NCBI RefSeq assembly: GCF_014642075.1
Contig: NZ_BMIK01000002.1
Location: 372,001-436,000 of the forward strand
Direction of reading: 5' to 3'
Source: Parapedobacter defluvii
Lineage (GTDB): Bacteria > Bacteroidota > Bacteroidia > Sphingobacteriales > Sphingobacteriaceae
Length of the DNA: 64,000 bases
Positions 16,247 through 25,582 of this stretch are shown here, one piece after another (position 1 is the first letter of the stretch; the number at the start of each line of letters is the position of its first letter). The position numbers and the translations under genes are program-made. Below the pieces are notes generated by a model. The model did not search any database. It was given only the letters and a program-made list of their open reading frames with translations, and was not told the DNA's origin.

Positions 16247-17104
16247 TTACTCCGCCTGCTCGTTTCTCAGTTGTTTAAGTACTTGCTGTAACTTGGTCTG
16301 ATCCTGTATATAAGGTGCCAGGTCAAGCAACTCCACCTTTCGGAAATCAATGGGATGACTTTCGCTCTGCAGGGAAATGTAGCCGCTTTTTAACGGTTTG
16401 CCGTCCACCTTAACAGCAGGATCGTAGTTTGATACACTGCCGCCTCCGATCTGTGGTTTGTAGTAAGTAAGTACCGTGTCACCTTCAAGGATATGATGCA
16501 CTACAGAGTCTGTCAGCACGAGAAATTCTGCAGTTACCCATTGGTCACCGTGATAAGTCTTTGAAGTCGAATTGGTGCAATGGGGCGTAAACAGTTCGCC
16601 ATCCACCTCCATCAATACATTAGTTCCCGGCGTACAAAGATTGCTCGTAGTCCGTTCATGGGTCCCATCGCCACCAAGCAGTTGCCCTTCAATGGATATC
16701 GGGAAATCTTGATCCTTCAGCATCGAGTGCGGATCCTGTCCGTGCAACATGGCACCGCTGTTGCGCCAGGCCCATCCTTCGCCTCCAGGGGCCTGTTCTC
16801 CCACAAAACGGTATTCCACACGCAGTAGATAGGCCGAAAAAGGTGTGTTATAATGTATATGACCGTACTGGAAATCGAAATCGGTATAGCCATCATACCG
16901 TACCTTCAGCAGACCATCTTCCACACGGAACGTGTTGGCATAATTTTCGCCCACTTCATGTTTGGCGATTTTCACTGTCCAGTCATTGAGATCCTTTCCG
17001 TTAAAAAGCTGGATCCATTCCAACTGATCCGCTTTCTTGGCAGCACTGGTACATGCGGCGGTTGACAACGTTGCCACAAATGCGATGATAAAAAGTGTTT
17101 TCAT
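16247..17104 (-). CDS. DUF1080 (3-keto-disaccharide hydrolase-like) lipoprotein
   Basis: A 285-residue lipoprotein (lipobox TAAC, Cys18) with one DUF1080 concanavalin-like domain: the opening WIQLFNGKDLNDWTVK and the middle blocks EYRFVGEQAPGG, NSGAMLHGQDP and QDFPISIEGQLLGG are characteristic. Some members of this family hydrolyse 3-keto-glycosides in the envelope; others are uncharacterised. It is followed upstream by an AraC regulator on the same strand (16 bases between that gene's stop at 17121 and this start), so the regulator and this gene may form one transcript. A second, more distant DUF1080 gene lies at 20734. Confidence 0.9.
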   Translation of the reverse strand: MKTLFIIAFVATLSTAACTSAAKKADQLEWIQLFNGKDLNDWTVKIAKHEVGENYANTFRVEDGLLKVRYDGYTDFDFQYGHIHYNTPFSAYLLRVEYRFVGEQAPGGEGWAWRNSGAMLHGQDPHSMLKDQDFPISIEGQLLGGDGTHERTTSNLCTPGTNVLMEVDGELFTPHCTNSTSKTYHGDQWVTAEFLVLTDSVVHHILEGDTVLTYYKPQIGGGSVSNYDPAVKVDGKPLKSGYISLQSESHPIDFRKVELLDLAPYIQDQTKLQQVLKQLRNEQAE

Positions 17105-17120
17105 TGATTGAATAGTTGAA

Positions 17121-17945
17121 TTACTGTTGTTTTATGGGGGACCAAAGCCCTCTGTGCTTTACATATTCACTTGGCCGTACGCCTATTATTTTAGTAAACG
17201 TATTGCTGAAGGTCGGTAAGCTGCTGTAACCTACTTTCGCTGCCACATCGTTGATGCTTAGTTTATCATCCAGCAGTAACTTCAATCCCTTAAGCATGCG
17301 CAAAATAGTAAAATATTGGATAAAAGACATATTCAATTCTTTTTGGAACAGGCGGGCTAATGATCGCTCACTGATGCCAAATACATCGGCTACCTGTTTG
17401 AAGCTAATGCTGTCTGCAATGTGCCTGTCCAGGTATTCGACGATCTTCAAAAGCCGGGCATCGTCAGGATAGGGGAGTGCCAATGGAAGTGCTCCTTTGC
17501 TCAGTTCGGGAAGTAACATCTTGAATGCTTTGGCGATGCTGTACCTGTTTTCCTCTTGGGGATGGATGTTACCGTTCCAACGATTGGTGAACATCATCAA
17601 CTCCATCAGCAGGTCGTCAACGGGATAAATGGCCGTTTGTGCAAAGAACGCATCGTCACATTCGTAGACGGGGAAGTACAGGTTTCGCATAATGACTTCC
17701 GGCGTGCTGGGGTGGATACTATGCCGAATACCCGCGGGAATCCAGATGTAGTGCCTGGCAGGTAGGAAGTACGATCGCTGGGGAGTGTTAAGGTATACGA
17801 CACCGCCTTCTGTGTACAGGAATTGGCCCTTTTTATGCACGTGCTCGGGAATGAATTTCTCTCCCATGACAGCATGGTGGCAGTAAATAGTATCCGGATA
17901 CCGGTCCACTTCCGTGATATAATACCTGTTTACATATTGTCTCAT
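17121..17945 (-). CDS. AraC-family transcriptional regulator with cupin sensor
   Basis: A 274-residue regulator with an N-terminal cupin-like sugar-sensing domain (EHVHKKGQFLYTEGGVVYLN, then HYIWIPAGIRHSIHP) and a C-terminal double helix-turn-helix (about 168-265: FKQVADVFGISERSLARLF and INDVAAKVGYSSLPTFSNTF, ending in the family motif GVRPSEY). It probably activates nearby glycan genes; the most likely target is the DUF1080 lipoprotein gene 16 bases downstream. The ligand is unknown. Confidence 0.92.
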   Translation of the reverse strand: MRQYVNRYYITEVDRYPDTIYCHHAVMGEKFIPEHVHKKGQFLYTEGGVVYLNTPQRSYFLPARHYIWIPAGIRHSIHPSTPEVIMRNLYFPVYECDDAFFAQTAIYPVDDLLMELMMFTNRWNGNIHPQEENRYSIAKAFKMLLPELSKGALPLALPYPDDARLLKIVEYLDRHIADSISFKQVADVFGISERSLARLFQKELNMSFIQYFTILRMLKGLKLLLDDKLSINDVAAKVGYSSLPTFSNTFTKIIGVRPSEYVKHRGLWSPIKQQ

Positions 17946-18118
17946 CTGTTGAATCGATCAGCCTGGCAGGCTGATCGCCGGCAAAAATAACGAGAAAATA
18001 CGGAGTTTTGTCTAAAATGGATAAATTTATGACCTAAAGCAATAAGCATGGTCCGTATATAACCGTTAATATTGCTGTTGCAATATGTGTAGAAATAATG
18101 TGAACAAATTTATCGGAA

Positions 18119-19609
18119 ATGTCATACGGAAGGATTAAAGCGACGCAATTGATTGATAAGGTAACCACGGCGGATGAGGCCGCAAGGCTGTTTGAGCATG
18201 GCATGGTCATAGGTGCGAGCGGATTCACGAAAGCGGGCGACAGCAAGGCGGTACTGGATGCCCTGGCCAGACGGGCTGAAAAAGAAGAGTTGAAAATCAC
18301 GCTAATGACCGGTGCATCGCTGGGTCATGATACCGATGCCAAACTGACCCGTGCCGGCGCATTGGCAAAACGGATGCCTTTTCAGGTTGACCGCGTGCTC
18401 CGCGAAGCAATTAACCGGGGCGAGGTACTATTTGTCGACCAGCATCTCAGCGAAAGTGCCGAACTGTTGCACAACAATTGCCTGCCCCCGGTTGATATTG
18501 CAGTGATTGAGGCGGCGTTTATTGAAGCGGATGGCAGTATTGTGCCTACCACGTCCGTGGGAAATTCCGTAACGTTTGCCGCATTGGCAAAAAGGGTCAT
18601 TATCGAAATCAATACGCGTGTTCCGGAGGCTATTTACGGCCTCCACGACATCTTCCAGCCTGACAATTACCCGCATCGTAATGTAATTCCGATTGTGGCC
18701 CCAGAGAACCGTATCGGCCGCAGATCGATACCTGTGGATATCAATAAAATTGCTGCCATCGTATTTACGGATATTCAGGATAGTCCTGCGGATATCGCTC
18801 CACCGGATGCCAAAACCATTGCCATAGCGGGACATCTGCTTAGATTTTTTGAGGACGAAGTGAAAAAGGGACATCTTACGGACCGGCTGCTGCCATTGCA
18901 GGCAGGAATCGGTAAAGTGGCCAACGCCGTGCTTTCTGGTTTTAAAGACAGCAATTTCTATGACCTCCGTATGTTTTCGGAGGTATTGCAGGACAGCACT
19001 TTTGATTTGCTGGACAGCGGTAAATTGAGTTTTGCTTCGGCATCGTCCATTACGCTTTCAGCCGACTGCTATGATCGGGTGTTCGCTAACCTGCAGAAGT
19101 ATAAGGACCGCGTTGTCCTTCGGCCGCAGAATATCAGCAACACACCCGGGCTGATCCGGCGCCTCGGTGTCATCGCGATCAATACAGCCATTGAATTCGA
19201 TATCTATGGCAATGTCAATTCCACACATATCGGTGGTACAAATATCATGAATGGCATCGGCGGATCCGGTGATTTTGCCCGTAATGCATACCTGAGTATT
19301 TTCGTGACGCAAGCGGCTTCAAAAGATAATCGGATTTCCCACGTACTGCCAATGGTCTCTCACGTCGATCATACGGAGCACGATGTAGATATTTTGGTGA
19401 CTGACATCGGATTGGCCGATTTGCGCGGGTTGGCTCCCCGCGAGCGGGCAGATCGCATCATCCGAAATTGTGTGCATCCCGAGTACCGGGAGTCACTGCG
19501 ATCCTATTTTGATCGTGCCTGTCAGTTACGCGGTGGGCATACCCCTCACATGCTCGAAGAGGCGTTCAGCTGGCATAACCGGCTTAGGGAAAACGGAAGT
19601 ATGAAATAA
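18119..19609 (+). CDS. acetyl-CoA hydrolase/transferase family (Cat1/AarC-like CoA-transferase)
   Basis: A 496-residue CoA-transferase closely resembling succinyl-CoA:acetate CoA-transferases (AarC, Cat1). The motifs NVNSTHIGGTNIMNGIGGSG, the FKDSNFYDLRMFSEVLQD block with the predicted acyl-CoA-forming Glu288, VDHTEHDVDILVTD and the C-terminal HTPHMLEEAFSWH segment line up with that family. It would swap CoA between succinyl-CoA and acetate (or hydrolyse acetyl-CoA), linking acetate metabolism to the TCA cycle; sucD lies 4 kb away. Substrate choice cannot be proved from sequence. oxyR starts 37 bases after the stop but has its own promoter element. Confidence 0.93.
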   Translation: MSYGRIKATQLIDKVTTADEAARLFEHGMVIGASGFTKAGDSKAVLDALARRAEKEELKITLMTGASLGHDTDAKLTRAGALAKRMPFQVDRVLREAINRGEVLFVDQHLSESAELLHNNCLPPVDIAVIEAAFIEADGSIVPTTSVGNSVTFAALAKRVIIEINTRVPEAIYGLHDIFQPDNYPHRNVIPIVAPENRIGRRSIPVDINKIAAIVFTDIQDSPADIAPPDAKTIAIAGHLLRFFEDEVKKGHLTDRLLPLQAGIGKVANAVLSGFKDSNFYDLRMFSEVLQDSTFDLLDSGKLSFASASSITLSADCYDRVFANLQKYKDRVVLRPQNISNTPGLIRRLGVIAINTAIEFDIYGNVNSTHIGGTNIMNGIGGSGDFARNAYLSIFVTQAASKDNRISHVLPMVSHVDHTEHDVDILVTDIGLADLRGLAPRERADRIIRNCVHPEYRESLRSYFDRACQLRGGHTPHMLEEAFSWHNRLRENGSMK

Positions 19610-19619
19610 AGGTAATTCT

Positions 19620-19627
19620 TATCTTTG
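19620..19627 (+). promoter_or_regulatory. -7 element of oxyR
   Basis: TATCTTTG at 19620-19627, in the gap after the CoA-transferase stop, predicts an oxyR start near 19634 and a 13-base leader. No convincing -33 element. Confidence 0.45.
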
Positions 19628-19646
19628 TATTCTTTTCTTCGCTATT

Positions 19647-20585
19647 ATGACCCTGATACAATTGGAATATATTATAGCGGTTGACACGTACCGTAGTTTT
19701 GTGGCAGCCGCAGAGAAGTGTTTTGTGACCCAGCCTACACTGAGTATGCAAATCCAAAAATTGGAAGAATCCATCGGTGCACGAATATTCGACCGTAGCC
19801 GGCAACCGATTATTCCCACAGATGTGGGAGTCGAAATTATCAAGCAGGCGCGTGTGGTGCTTACGGAAAGCCGCAAAATCATCGAACTGGTACAGACGCA
19901 AAAAGGTGAACTGGAAGGTGAATTTCGTATTGGGGTGATTCCTACCATCGCTCCTTACTTGCTGCCGAAGGTACTGGGTAATTTCATGCAACGGTTTCCC
20001 AAGCTGCAGCTGCAGATTTGGGAATATACGACCGAAAAAATTATTCATGAATTGAAAGTCGGGCTGCTGGATTGCGGAATTCTGTCAACACCAGTATATG
20101 ATACGGCATTGGCGGAACGTCCGATGTTTTATGAACCATTTGTTGCCTATGTATCGGCCGATAGCCCGATGCTTGCCAAAAAGGAAGTGACTTCAGAAGA
20201 TGTATTGGGTGATAAGCTGTGGTTGCTAACTGAAGGGCATTGCATGCGGGGGCAGGTACTGAATATCTGTCAGCGCAAACGGAGCATGGAACCTGAAGGA
20301 ACTTTCGAATACAATACAGGAAGTGTAGAAACTTTGAAACGGATGGTTGATAACAACGCGGGAACAACCATTTTGCCGGAGTTAAGCATTGAAGACTTTG
20401 ACGAAGACCAGCTGGCGCGTGTCCGCTATTTCAGGTCGCCCGAACCTGTGCGGGAAATAAGTTTAGTTACACCCCATAATTTCCTGAAAAAACAAGCCGT
20501 CGACGCGTTGGAAAAAGAAATCAAGGAATCTGTTCCAAAGCGGTTCCGATCTAAGAAAAAGAAAGATGTGATGGGGTTTGAATAG
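19647..20585 (+). CDS. oxyR: hydrogen-peroxide-sensing LysR regulator OxyR
   Basis: A 312-residue LysR-type regulator. The N-terminal winged helix (LEYIIAVDTYRSFVAAAEKC, TQPTLSMQIQKLEESIG) is followed by an effector domain that has two cysteines at exactly positions 199 and 208 (CMRGQVLNIC), the same numbers as the redox-active pair of E. coli OxyR. This supports peroxide sensing by disulfide formation. Expected targets such as katG/ahpCF/dps are not adjacent; the basic tail after residue 295 (KRFRSKKKKD) is a lineage-specific extension. Confidence 0.95.
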   Translation: MTLIQLEYIIAVDTYRSFVAAAEKCFVTQPTLSMQIQKLEESIGARIFDRSRQPIIPTDVGVEIIKQARVVLTESRKIIELVQTQKGELEGEFRIGVIPTIAPYLLPKVLGNFMQRFPKLQLQIWEYTTEKIIHELKVGLLDCGILSTPVYDTALAERPMFYEPFVAYVSADSPMLAKKEVTSEDVLGDKLWLLTEGHCMRGQVLNICQRKRSMEPEGTFEYNTGSVETLKRMVDNNAGTTILPELSIEDFDEDQLARVRYFRSPEPVREISLVTPHNFLKKQAVDALEKEIKESVPKRFRSKKKKDVMGFE

Positions 20586-20596
20586 GGGTCAATGAG

Positions 20597-20717
20597 GGTG
20601 TCTAAAACAAGAAGATAGAACGCTGATGACGCAGATAAAAAGGATTTTCGCTAATTAATAATCCGTGTTGATCTATTCGATCCGTGTCATCTGTGTGCCG
20701 CTTCCTTTTTAGACACC
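20597..20717. repeat. palindromic intergenic repeat, nested inverted arms
   Basis: An 11-bp perfect inverted repeat (GGTGTCTAAAA at 20597-20607 and its complement at 20707-20717) encloses a second, imperfect inverted repeat: CGCTGATGACGCAGAT (20621-20636) against ATCCGTGTCATCTGTGTG (20680-20697). It lies between the convergent oxyR and DUF1080 genes, without protein-coding signal. The core ATCCGTGT-ATCTG occurs again at 59532-59545. It resembles widespread REP-like palindromic elements. Confidence 0.55.
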
Positions 20718-20733
20718 TTCATAAACAATTAAA

Positions 20734-21474
20734 TTACAGTGATTTGATGCGGATATTGCGGTAAGCTACCAAGTTTCCATGATCCTGTAATGCGATTTTG
20801 CCTTTCGGGTACTTGGCAAAACCTTCCCAGTCTTTGAATTTGCTGGCGTTCAATACTTGCTCCCATTCGGGAGTGCCGATGGTTACATCTGCAGTTTGCA
20901 CACCGTTAAGCCACAGCGTGATCTGTCCATTATTCTTACGGATACGGGCCTGATTCCACTCGCCAACGGGTTTGGGTTTGGATACTTCTTTGCTGCCAAT
21001 CATGTCGTAAAGTGAACCGGCCAAGTGATTTTCAATCTTGTTGTCGCCAGCATCGATGTTGTCCAGCACCTGCATTTCGATACCGGTTTGATACGTCGCG
21101 CTAAACTTGGGATCTTCATGGACACTGAAAATGATACCGCTATTACCACCGGACGATATTTTCCATTCCAATTCAAGTTCGTAATTTTCATATTCCCCAT
21201 CGGTAACGATATCTCCGCGTTGCTCACGGGGCACGTCCGGATTGAAACTCAATGCACCGTCCTCCACTTTCCACGCGTCGGAGACTGTATCTCTCAGGTA
21301 AGTATGCCAACCGTTGGTAGTTTGCCCATCAAACAAGGATACCCATCCGTCATTTTCCACAGCGGTTTCAGTCGCCGTAGAATCCTGACCACCATCTGTT
21401 TTCTGGCCCGACCCACAGGCAGTTACGACAATAGCCGTGAACGCAACTGATAACGTTTTTTTTAAATTTTTCAT
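20734..21474 (-). CDS. DUF1080 (3-keto-disaccharide hydrolase-like) lipoprotein
   Basis: A roughly 246-residue lipoprotein (lipobox VTAC, Cys20) with a DUF1080 domain: GWVSLFDGQTTNGWHTYL at the start, then YELELEWKISSGGNSGIIF, GIEMQVLDN and GKIALQDHG, in family order. It is the shorter, canonical version of the domain compared with the one at 16247. It is predicted to sit in the envelope and act on glycosides or oxidised (3-keto) sugars; substrate unknown. An ATG at 21480 two codons upstream is equally possible. A -7-like TAAGTTTG at 21533-21526 (minus) would give a leader of about 45 bases. Confidence 0.9.
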   Translation of the reverse strand: MKNLKKTLSVAFTAIVVTACGSGQKTDGGQDSTATETAVENDGWVSLFDGQTTNGWHTYLRDTVSDAWKVEDGALSFNPDVPREQRGDIVTDGEYENYELELEWKISSGGNSGIIFSVHEDPKFSATYQTGIEMQVLDNIDAGDNKIENHLAGSLYDMIGSKEVSKPKPVGEWNQARIRKNNGQITLWLNGVQTADVTIGTPEWEQVLNASKFKDWEGFAKYPKGKIALQDHGNLVAYRNIRIKSL

Positions 21475-21480
21475 GTTCAA

Positions 21481-21798
21481 AATTCTGAGATGTTTTGATT
21501 TACAAGTTTTTTGGGGTCAATACTACAAACTTAATTTTTAAAAATGGCTGTTTTTGATAGATTATTTTGTAACAACTTAGTCTATTCCCAACAGCCAATG
21601 GCTACAGAAATGCTCACATAATTAATCAATGAAGGGCCTCCAACCGACAAATACATTGATTTTCATGATTTTTTAAATGGATTTTATTGGTCTGATATAC
21701 AGTTTGTTGTGATAATTTGGCTGTGTTGTCCGACTGGCTAGCAATAAAATATGTTTTTACCGGCGGTTAATTGGCATAAAGCGTGTAATATTGTAGGC
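21481..21798. other. divergent intergenic region between DUF1080 and TonB-receptor genes
   Basis: AT-rich gap of 318 bases. The only signal I can support is the minus-strand -7 element TAAGTTTG (21533-21526) for the DUF1080 gene. No RNA gene, repeat or convincing plus-strand promoter for the receptor is visible. Confidence 0.5.
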
Positions 21799-24138
21799 AT
21801 GTTCCTTACTCGGTTTCGCAGGTATCGTTTCATTTTCATAGCCTTACTTATTTCTGCTCCGTTTCACCTGTTTTCTCAACATCTTTTTACAATTAGCGGT
21901 CATATCCGTGATGCGCTGACCGGCGAAACACTGATTGGAGCAAGCATTCGATTGAAAGCCCATCCTGGTACCGGCACACGGACCAACAATTATGGTTTTT
22001 TTTCGCTTACCGTTCAGGGGGGAACCCATCTATTGGTCGTTTCGCATGTAGGTTACCAAACACAAGAAGTATCGGCAGATATCGTAAAAGATACGTCGTT
22101 AACGGTAGACCTTCACAGTGGCGAATTGTTGGAAGAAGTGGTAATCAGTCAATCGGCGCACCGGGAAAACGTACGCAGTCCGCAGATGGGGATTGCCCGG
22201 GTAGATGTGAATGAAATCAAGCATGTACCGGTCTTGATGGGCGAAAAGGATGTGTTGAAAACCATCCAGTTGCTGCCCGGAGTGCTTTCGGGGGGAGAGG
22301 GCAGCAGCAGCTTTTATGTGCGTGGAGGAACGGGTGATCAGAATCTGATTTTACTGGATGAAGCGATGGTATACAACGCATCCCATCTTTTCGGCTTTTT
22401 CTCTACGTTCAATTCAGACGCAATCAAAGAAGTGAACCTGTATAAGGGAGGAATGCCGGCACAGTATGGTGGCAGGATATCTTCTGTACTGGATATTACG
22501 ATGCTGGATGGCAATAAAAAGAATTTTGGGGCAGAAGGTGGACTCGGTCTGATCGCATCTCGGCTGAAGGTGGATGGACCGATTGTGAAAGACCGGGGTT
22601 CATTTATGATCAGTGGTCGCCGGACGTATGCCGACCTGTTTCTTAAGCTGTCTAACGACGAGGATGTCAACAAAAGCCGGCTTTATTTCTACGACCTGAA
22701 TGCCAAGGCGAATTACCGGATCAACGAAAAAAATACAGTCTTTCTTTCAGGGTATTTCGGCCGGGATGTACTTGGCTATTCTAACCTCTTTGGTTTTGAC
22801 TGGGGTAATGCAACAGGAACGTTCCGCTGGAACCGTGTACTGAACAGCCGCTTGTTTTCGAATACGACCCTTGTTTATAGTAATTTTAACTACAACGTAA
22901 GCATCGAAAACGATGAATTTAGTTTCGTCATCGCGTCCCGTATTCAGAATTACAACCTGAAACAGGATTTTCAGCTTTTCTCGTCGAGCAAGAGTACATG
23001 GCATTTTGGTGTGAATCTGCTGCACCAGGGGATTTCTCCCGCCAACATCGACGCAGACGAAAATACAGCCGTAAATAGCCTGCAATTGGAAGACCGTAAG
23101 GGAATGGAACTAGCGGGATATCTTGCTCATGAGTGGACGCCTATTGACCGGCTGAGTTTAATTTACGGGCTACGCCTGAGTAACTTTTTGCTGTTCGGTC
23201 CGGGTACATTTTATGCATATGATGAAGAAGGAGACATTGTGGAACATACAGAATACCGGCGTGGAGAGGTGGTGAAGCATTATTTGAATTTGGAACCCCG
23301 TTTGTCTTTGAGTTACCAGTTGCAGGGTAACAACAGTATTAAGTTGTCATACAACCGGAACAGTCAAAACCTGCATCAATTATCCAACTCCACTTCGAGT
23401 CTACCCACCGATGCATGGGTAATGAGCAGCAACAACATTAAACCCCAGATTGCCGATCAGGCAGCGTTGGGATACTATCAGAACTTTGATAACGACCGGT
23501 ATGAATTTTCGATCGAATCGTATTACAAATACATGCAAAATCAGATAGATTACCGCAATGCGGCCGATTTGCAGGCTAACGAACACATTGAATCGGAGTT
23601 GCTGTTCGGTATTGGCCGGGCGTATGGGGTGGAGGTGTTTTTGAAAAGGCGGGAGGGCCGCTTGAATGGGTGGTTGAGTTATGCACTTTCGCGCAGTGAG
23701 CGGCAATTTGATGGGATTAACGGCGGAAACTGGTTTGCTGCACGTCAGGATCGTACACACGATGCATCTGTAGTGGGCATGTATCAATTGACGCCTCGAT
23801 GGAATCTGTCAGCCACTTTTGTGTACAGTACAGGAAATGCCGTGACTTTCCCCAGCGGAAAGTATACGGTGGATGGGCGTACCCTTTGGTATTATACCGA
23901 GCGCAATGGTTACCGGATGCCTGATTACCATCGACTGGATTTGGGTGCCACTTGGGAGTCGGCGTCGTCGAAACGTTTTAAATCCAGCTGGACATTCGGA
24001 ATTTACAATGTATACAACCGAAAAAATGCATTTATCATTGATTTCAGAGAGAATGCAGATAATCCCAACGTTACCGAAGCATATCGGATAGCTTTGTTTG
24101 GTATTATTCCCTCGGTTACTTGGAATTTTAAGTTTTAG
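21799..24138 (+). CDS. TonB-dependent outer-membrane receptor with CarboxypepD_reg domain
   Basis: A 779-residue receptor: signal peptide (RFRRYRFIFIALLISAPFHLFSQ), a carboxypeptidase-regulatory-like beta domain (about 30-110, SGHIRDALTGETLIGASI), a TonB plug with LKTIQLLPGVLSGGEGSSSF and YVRGGTGDQNLILLDEAMVY, and a C-terminal barrel ending in an aromatic-rich strand (SVTWNFKF). It imports an unknown ligand across the outer membrane. The DUF4249 lipoprotein gene starts 2 bases after the stop, the usual pairing for this receptor class. The frame extends to 21751, but the ATG at 21799 begins a standard signal peptide. Confidence 0.95.
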   Translation: MFLTRFRRYRFIFIALLISAPFHLFSQHLFTISGHIRDALTGETLIGASIRLKAHPGTGTRTNNYGFFSLTVQGGTHLLVVSHVGYQTQEVSADIVKDTSLTVDLHSGELLEEVVISQSAHRENVRSPQMGIARVDVNEIKHVPVLMGEKDVLKTIQLLPGVLSGGEGSSSFYVRGGTGDQNLILLDEAMVYNASHLFGFFSTFNSDAIKEVNLYKGGMPAQYGGRISSVLDITMLDGNKKNFGAEGGLGLIASRLKVDGPIVKDRGSFMISGRRTYADLFLKLSNDEDVNKSRLYFYDLNAKANYRINEKNTVFLSGYFGRDVLGYSNLFGFDWGNATGTFRWNRVLNSRLFSNTTLVYSNFNYNVSIENDEFSFVIASRIQNYNLKQDFQLFSSSKSTWHFGVNLLHQGISPANIDADENTAVNSLQLEDRKGMELAGYLAHEWTPIDRLSLIYGLRLSNFLLFGPGTFYAYDEEGDIVEHTEYRRGEVVKHYLNLEPRLSLSYQLQGNNSIKLSYNRNSQNLHQLSNSTSSLPTDAWVMSSNNIKPQIADQAALGYYQNFDNDRYEFSIESYYKYMQNQIDYRNAADLQANEHIESELLFGIGRAYGVEVFLKRREGRLNGWLSYALSRSERQFDGINGGNWFAARQDRTHDASVVGMYQLTPRWNLSATFVYSTGNAVTFPSGKYTVDGRTLWYYTERNGYRMPDYHRLDLGATWESASSKRFKSSWTFGIYNVYNRKNAFIIDFRENADNPNVTEAYRIALFGIIPSVTWNFKF

Positions 24139-24140
24139 TA

Positions 24141-24914
24141 ATGAGTTGTTACAGGTATTTTATGGGGTTACTGGTTGTTTTCGGAACCGCATGCGAAGAC
24201 GTCATCGATGTGGATCTGAAAGACGTTACTCCACAACTGGTGATCGTCGGTGAAGTAAGCAACCGGTTGGAAGACCAATATGTAACCATCAGCCGGACAG
24301 TCGCATTCAGTGCTGCAGATCCTTTTGATGCAGTATCGGATGCAGAGGTTACCGTATTTGACGATAGGGGCAAAGCGTTTGAATTTGTTGAGAATACGCC
24401 GGGGCGGTATCAAAGCAGATTCAGGGGCGAGGTAGGGCGTCGGTATCGGCTGCAGGTACGCGTGGATGGGCAAACATTTGAAGCCGTATCCAGCATGCCC
24501 GAATCCGTGTTAGCGGACTCGATCGGAACCGGTATCCGGAATGTATTCAATGAAGAGCAGAAGTTCATCAGTGTCAAGTATCAGGACCCCATCGGTGTAT
24601 CAAATTACTACCGCTATTTGTGGAGTATAAACGGAGCCCCCCCTAAAATGGTCAGGGTTTCCAATGACAAGTTCACCGATGGTAAATACGTAAGCGAAGA
24701 TGTAACCGACTTCGAAACCGAATTGGATACGGGCGATTCGGTGTCTATATGGATGCAGTGTATTGATAAAGCTACATTTGATTTCTGGAACGCCGTGCAG
24801 GCAAATAATCCCGGTAACGCCGCACCTGCCAATCCACCTTCGGCTTTTGGAAACGGTGCATTAGGTTATTTCAGTGCGCAGGCTGTCGCAGAATATTTTA
24901 TAACGGTTCAGTAG
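24141..24914 (+). CDS. DUF4249 outer-membrane lipoprotein
   Basis: A 257-residue lipoprotein (lipobox GTAC, Cys18) with the DUF4249 opening EDVIDVDLKDVTPQLVIVGE and SDAEVTVFDD, typical of this Bacteroidota family. These proteins are encoded just after a CarboxypepD_reg TonB receptor, as here, and are thought to be its surface partner, somewhat like SusD for SusC, though the role is not established. The length is near the short end for the family. Confidence 0.92.
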   Translation: MSCYRYFMGLLVVFGTACEDVIDVDLKDVTPQLVIVGEVSNRLEDQYVTISRTVAFSAADPFDAVSDAEVTVFDDRGKAFEFVENTPGRYQSRFRGEVGRRYRLQVRVDGQTFEAVSSMPESVLADSIGTGIRNVFNEEQKFISVKYQDPIGVSNYYRYLWSINGAPPKMVRVSNDKFTDGKYVSEDVTDFETELDTGDSVSIWMQCIDKATFDFWNAVQANNPGNAAPANPPSAFGNGALGYFSAQAVAEYFITVQ

Positions 24915-24929
24915 CAACTCGGCTAATCT

Positions 24930-25538
24930 TTACAGGACGCCAAATTCATATCCTTCAGCCAGCCAATGTTCAATCGCCCGGGGCAGGGCATATGTGACAC
25001 GGGGAATCGCTTTGATATTATCGTGAAATACGACGATGGAGCCATTCCGGGTATACCGAAGTACATTCCGTAAGCATTGCTCAGGTGCAAGTTTACGGTC
25101 AAAGTCTCCACTCAGTACGTCCCACATAATGATATCATATTTTTTTTTTAGTTCGGTATATTGCGAATGCTTGCCGCGGCCGTAAGGAGGGCGGAATAAC
25201 GACGTTCCCGTCAGTTGCTGGCAGCGGTCAATGTTCAACAGATAGACCTCGTCTGGCGTTTTCCAGCCGTTGAGATGGTTGTAAGTATGGTTGCCGATGC
25301 GATGCCCATTTTCTAAGAGGCGATCAAATAAATCAGGATGTTTTTTTATATTTTCGCCCACACAGAAGAAAGTAGCCTTGATGCCGTAATTATTTAGCGT
25401 ATTTATGACAAACGGTGTAACATCCGGTATCGGCCCGTCGTCAAAGGTAAGGAAAATACGTTTTTCGGTACGGTTGCGATGCCATATAAGTGAAGGATAA
25501 AGCCAGGATAGAATGAAGGGAGCTTTGACGGTATACAT
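24930..25538 (-). CDS. polysaccharide deacetylase (NodB-like, CE4)
   Basis: A 202-residue carbohydrate esterase 4 domain. The metal and catalytic motifs are all present: TFDDGP (31-36, catalytic Asp33 and metal Asp34), HTYNH (84-88, metal His84 and His88) and RPPYG (116-120). It removes N-acetyl groups from an aminoglycan such as peptidoglycan or chitin oligomers. A hydrophobic stretch near the N-terminus may anchor it weakly; no clear cleavable signal. The frame extends to 25601, overlapping the divergent tolC-like start; ATG 25538 is preferred. Confidence 0.93.
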   Translation of the reverse strand: MYTVKAPFILSWLYPSLIWHRNRTEKRIFLTFDDGPIPDVTPFVINTLNNYGIKATFFCVGENIKKHPDLFDRLLENGHRIGNHTYNHLNGWKTPDEVYLLNIDRCQQLTGTSLFRPPYGRGKHSQYTELKKKYDIIMWDVLSGDFDRKLAPEQCLRNVLRYTRNGSIVVFHDNIKAIPRVTYALPRAIEHWLAEGYEFGVL

Positions 25539-25582
25539 CAGCTGTTGCAAATAAAGGAAGTAAAGATACGATTTTGAAGATA

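Noticed and set aside
16247-21474. The two DUF1080 genes as a recent tandem duplication
   Set aside because: They differ in length and in most motifs outside the core and are 3.6 kb apart with unrelated genes between them.
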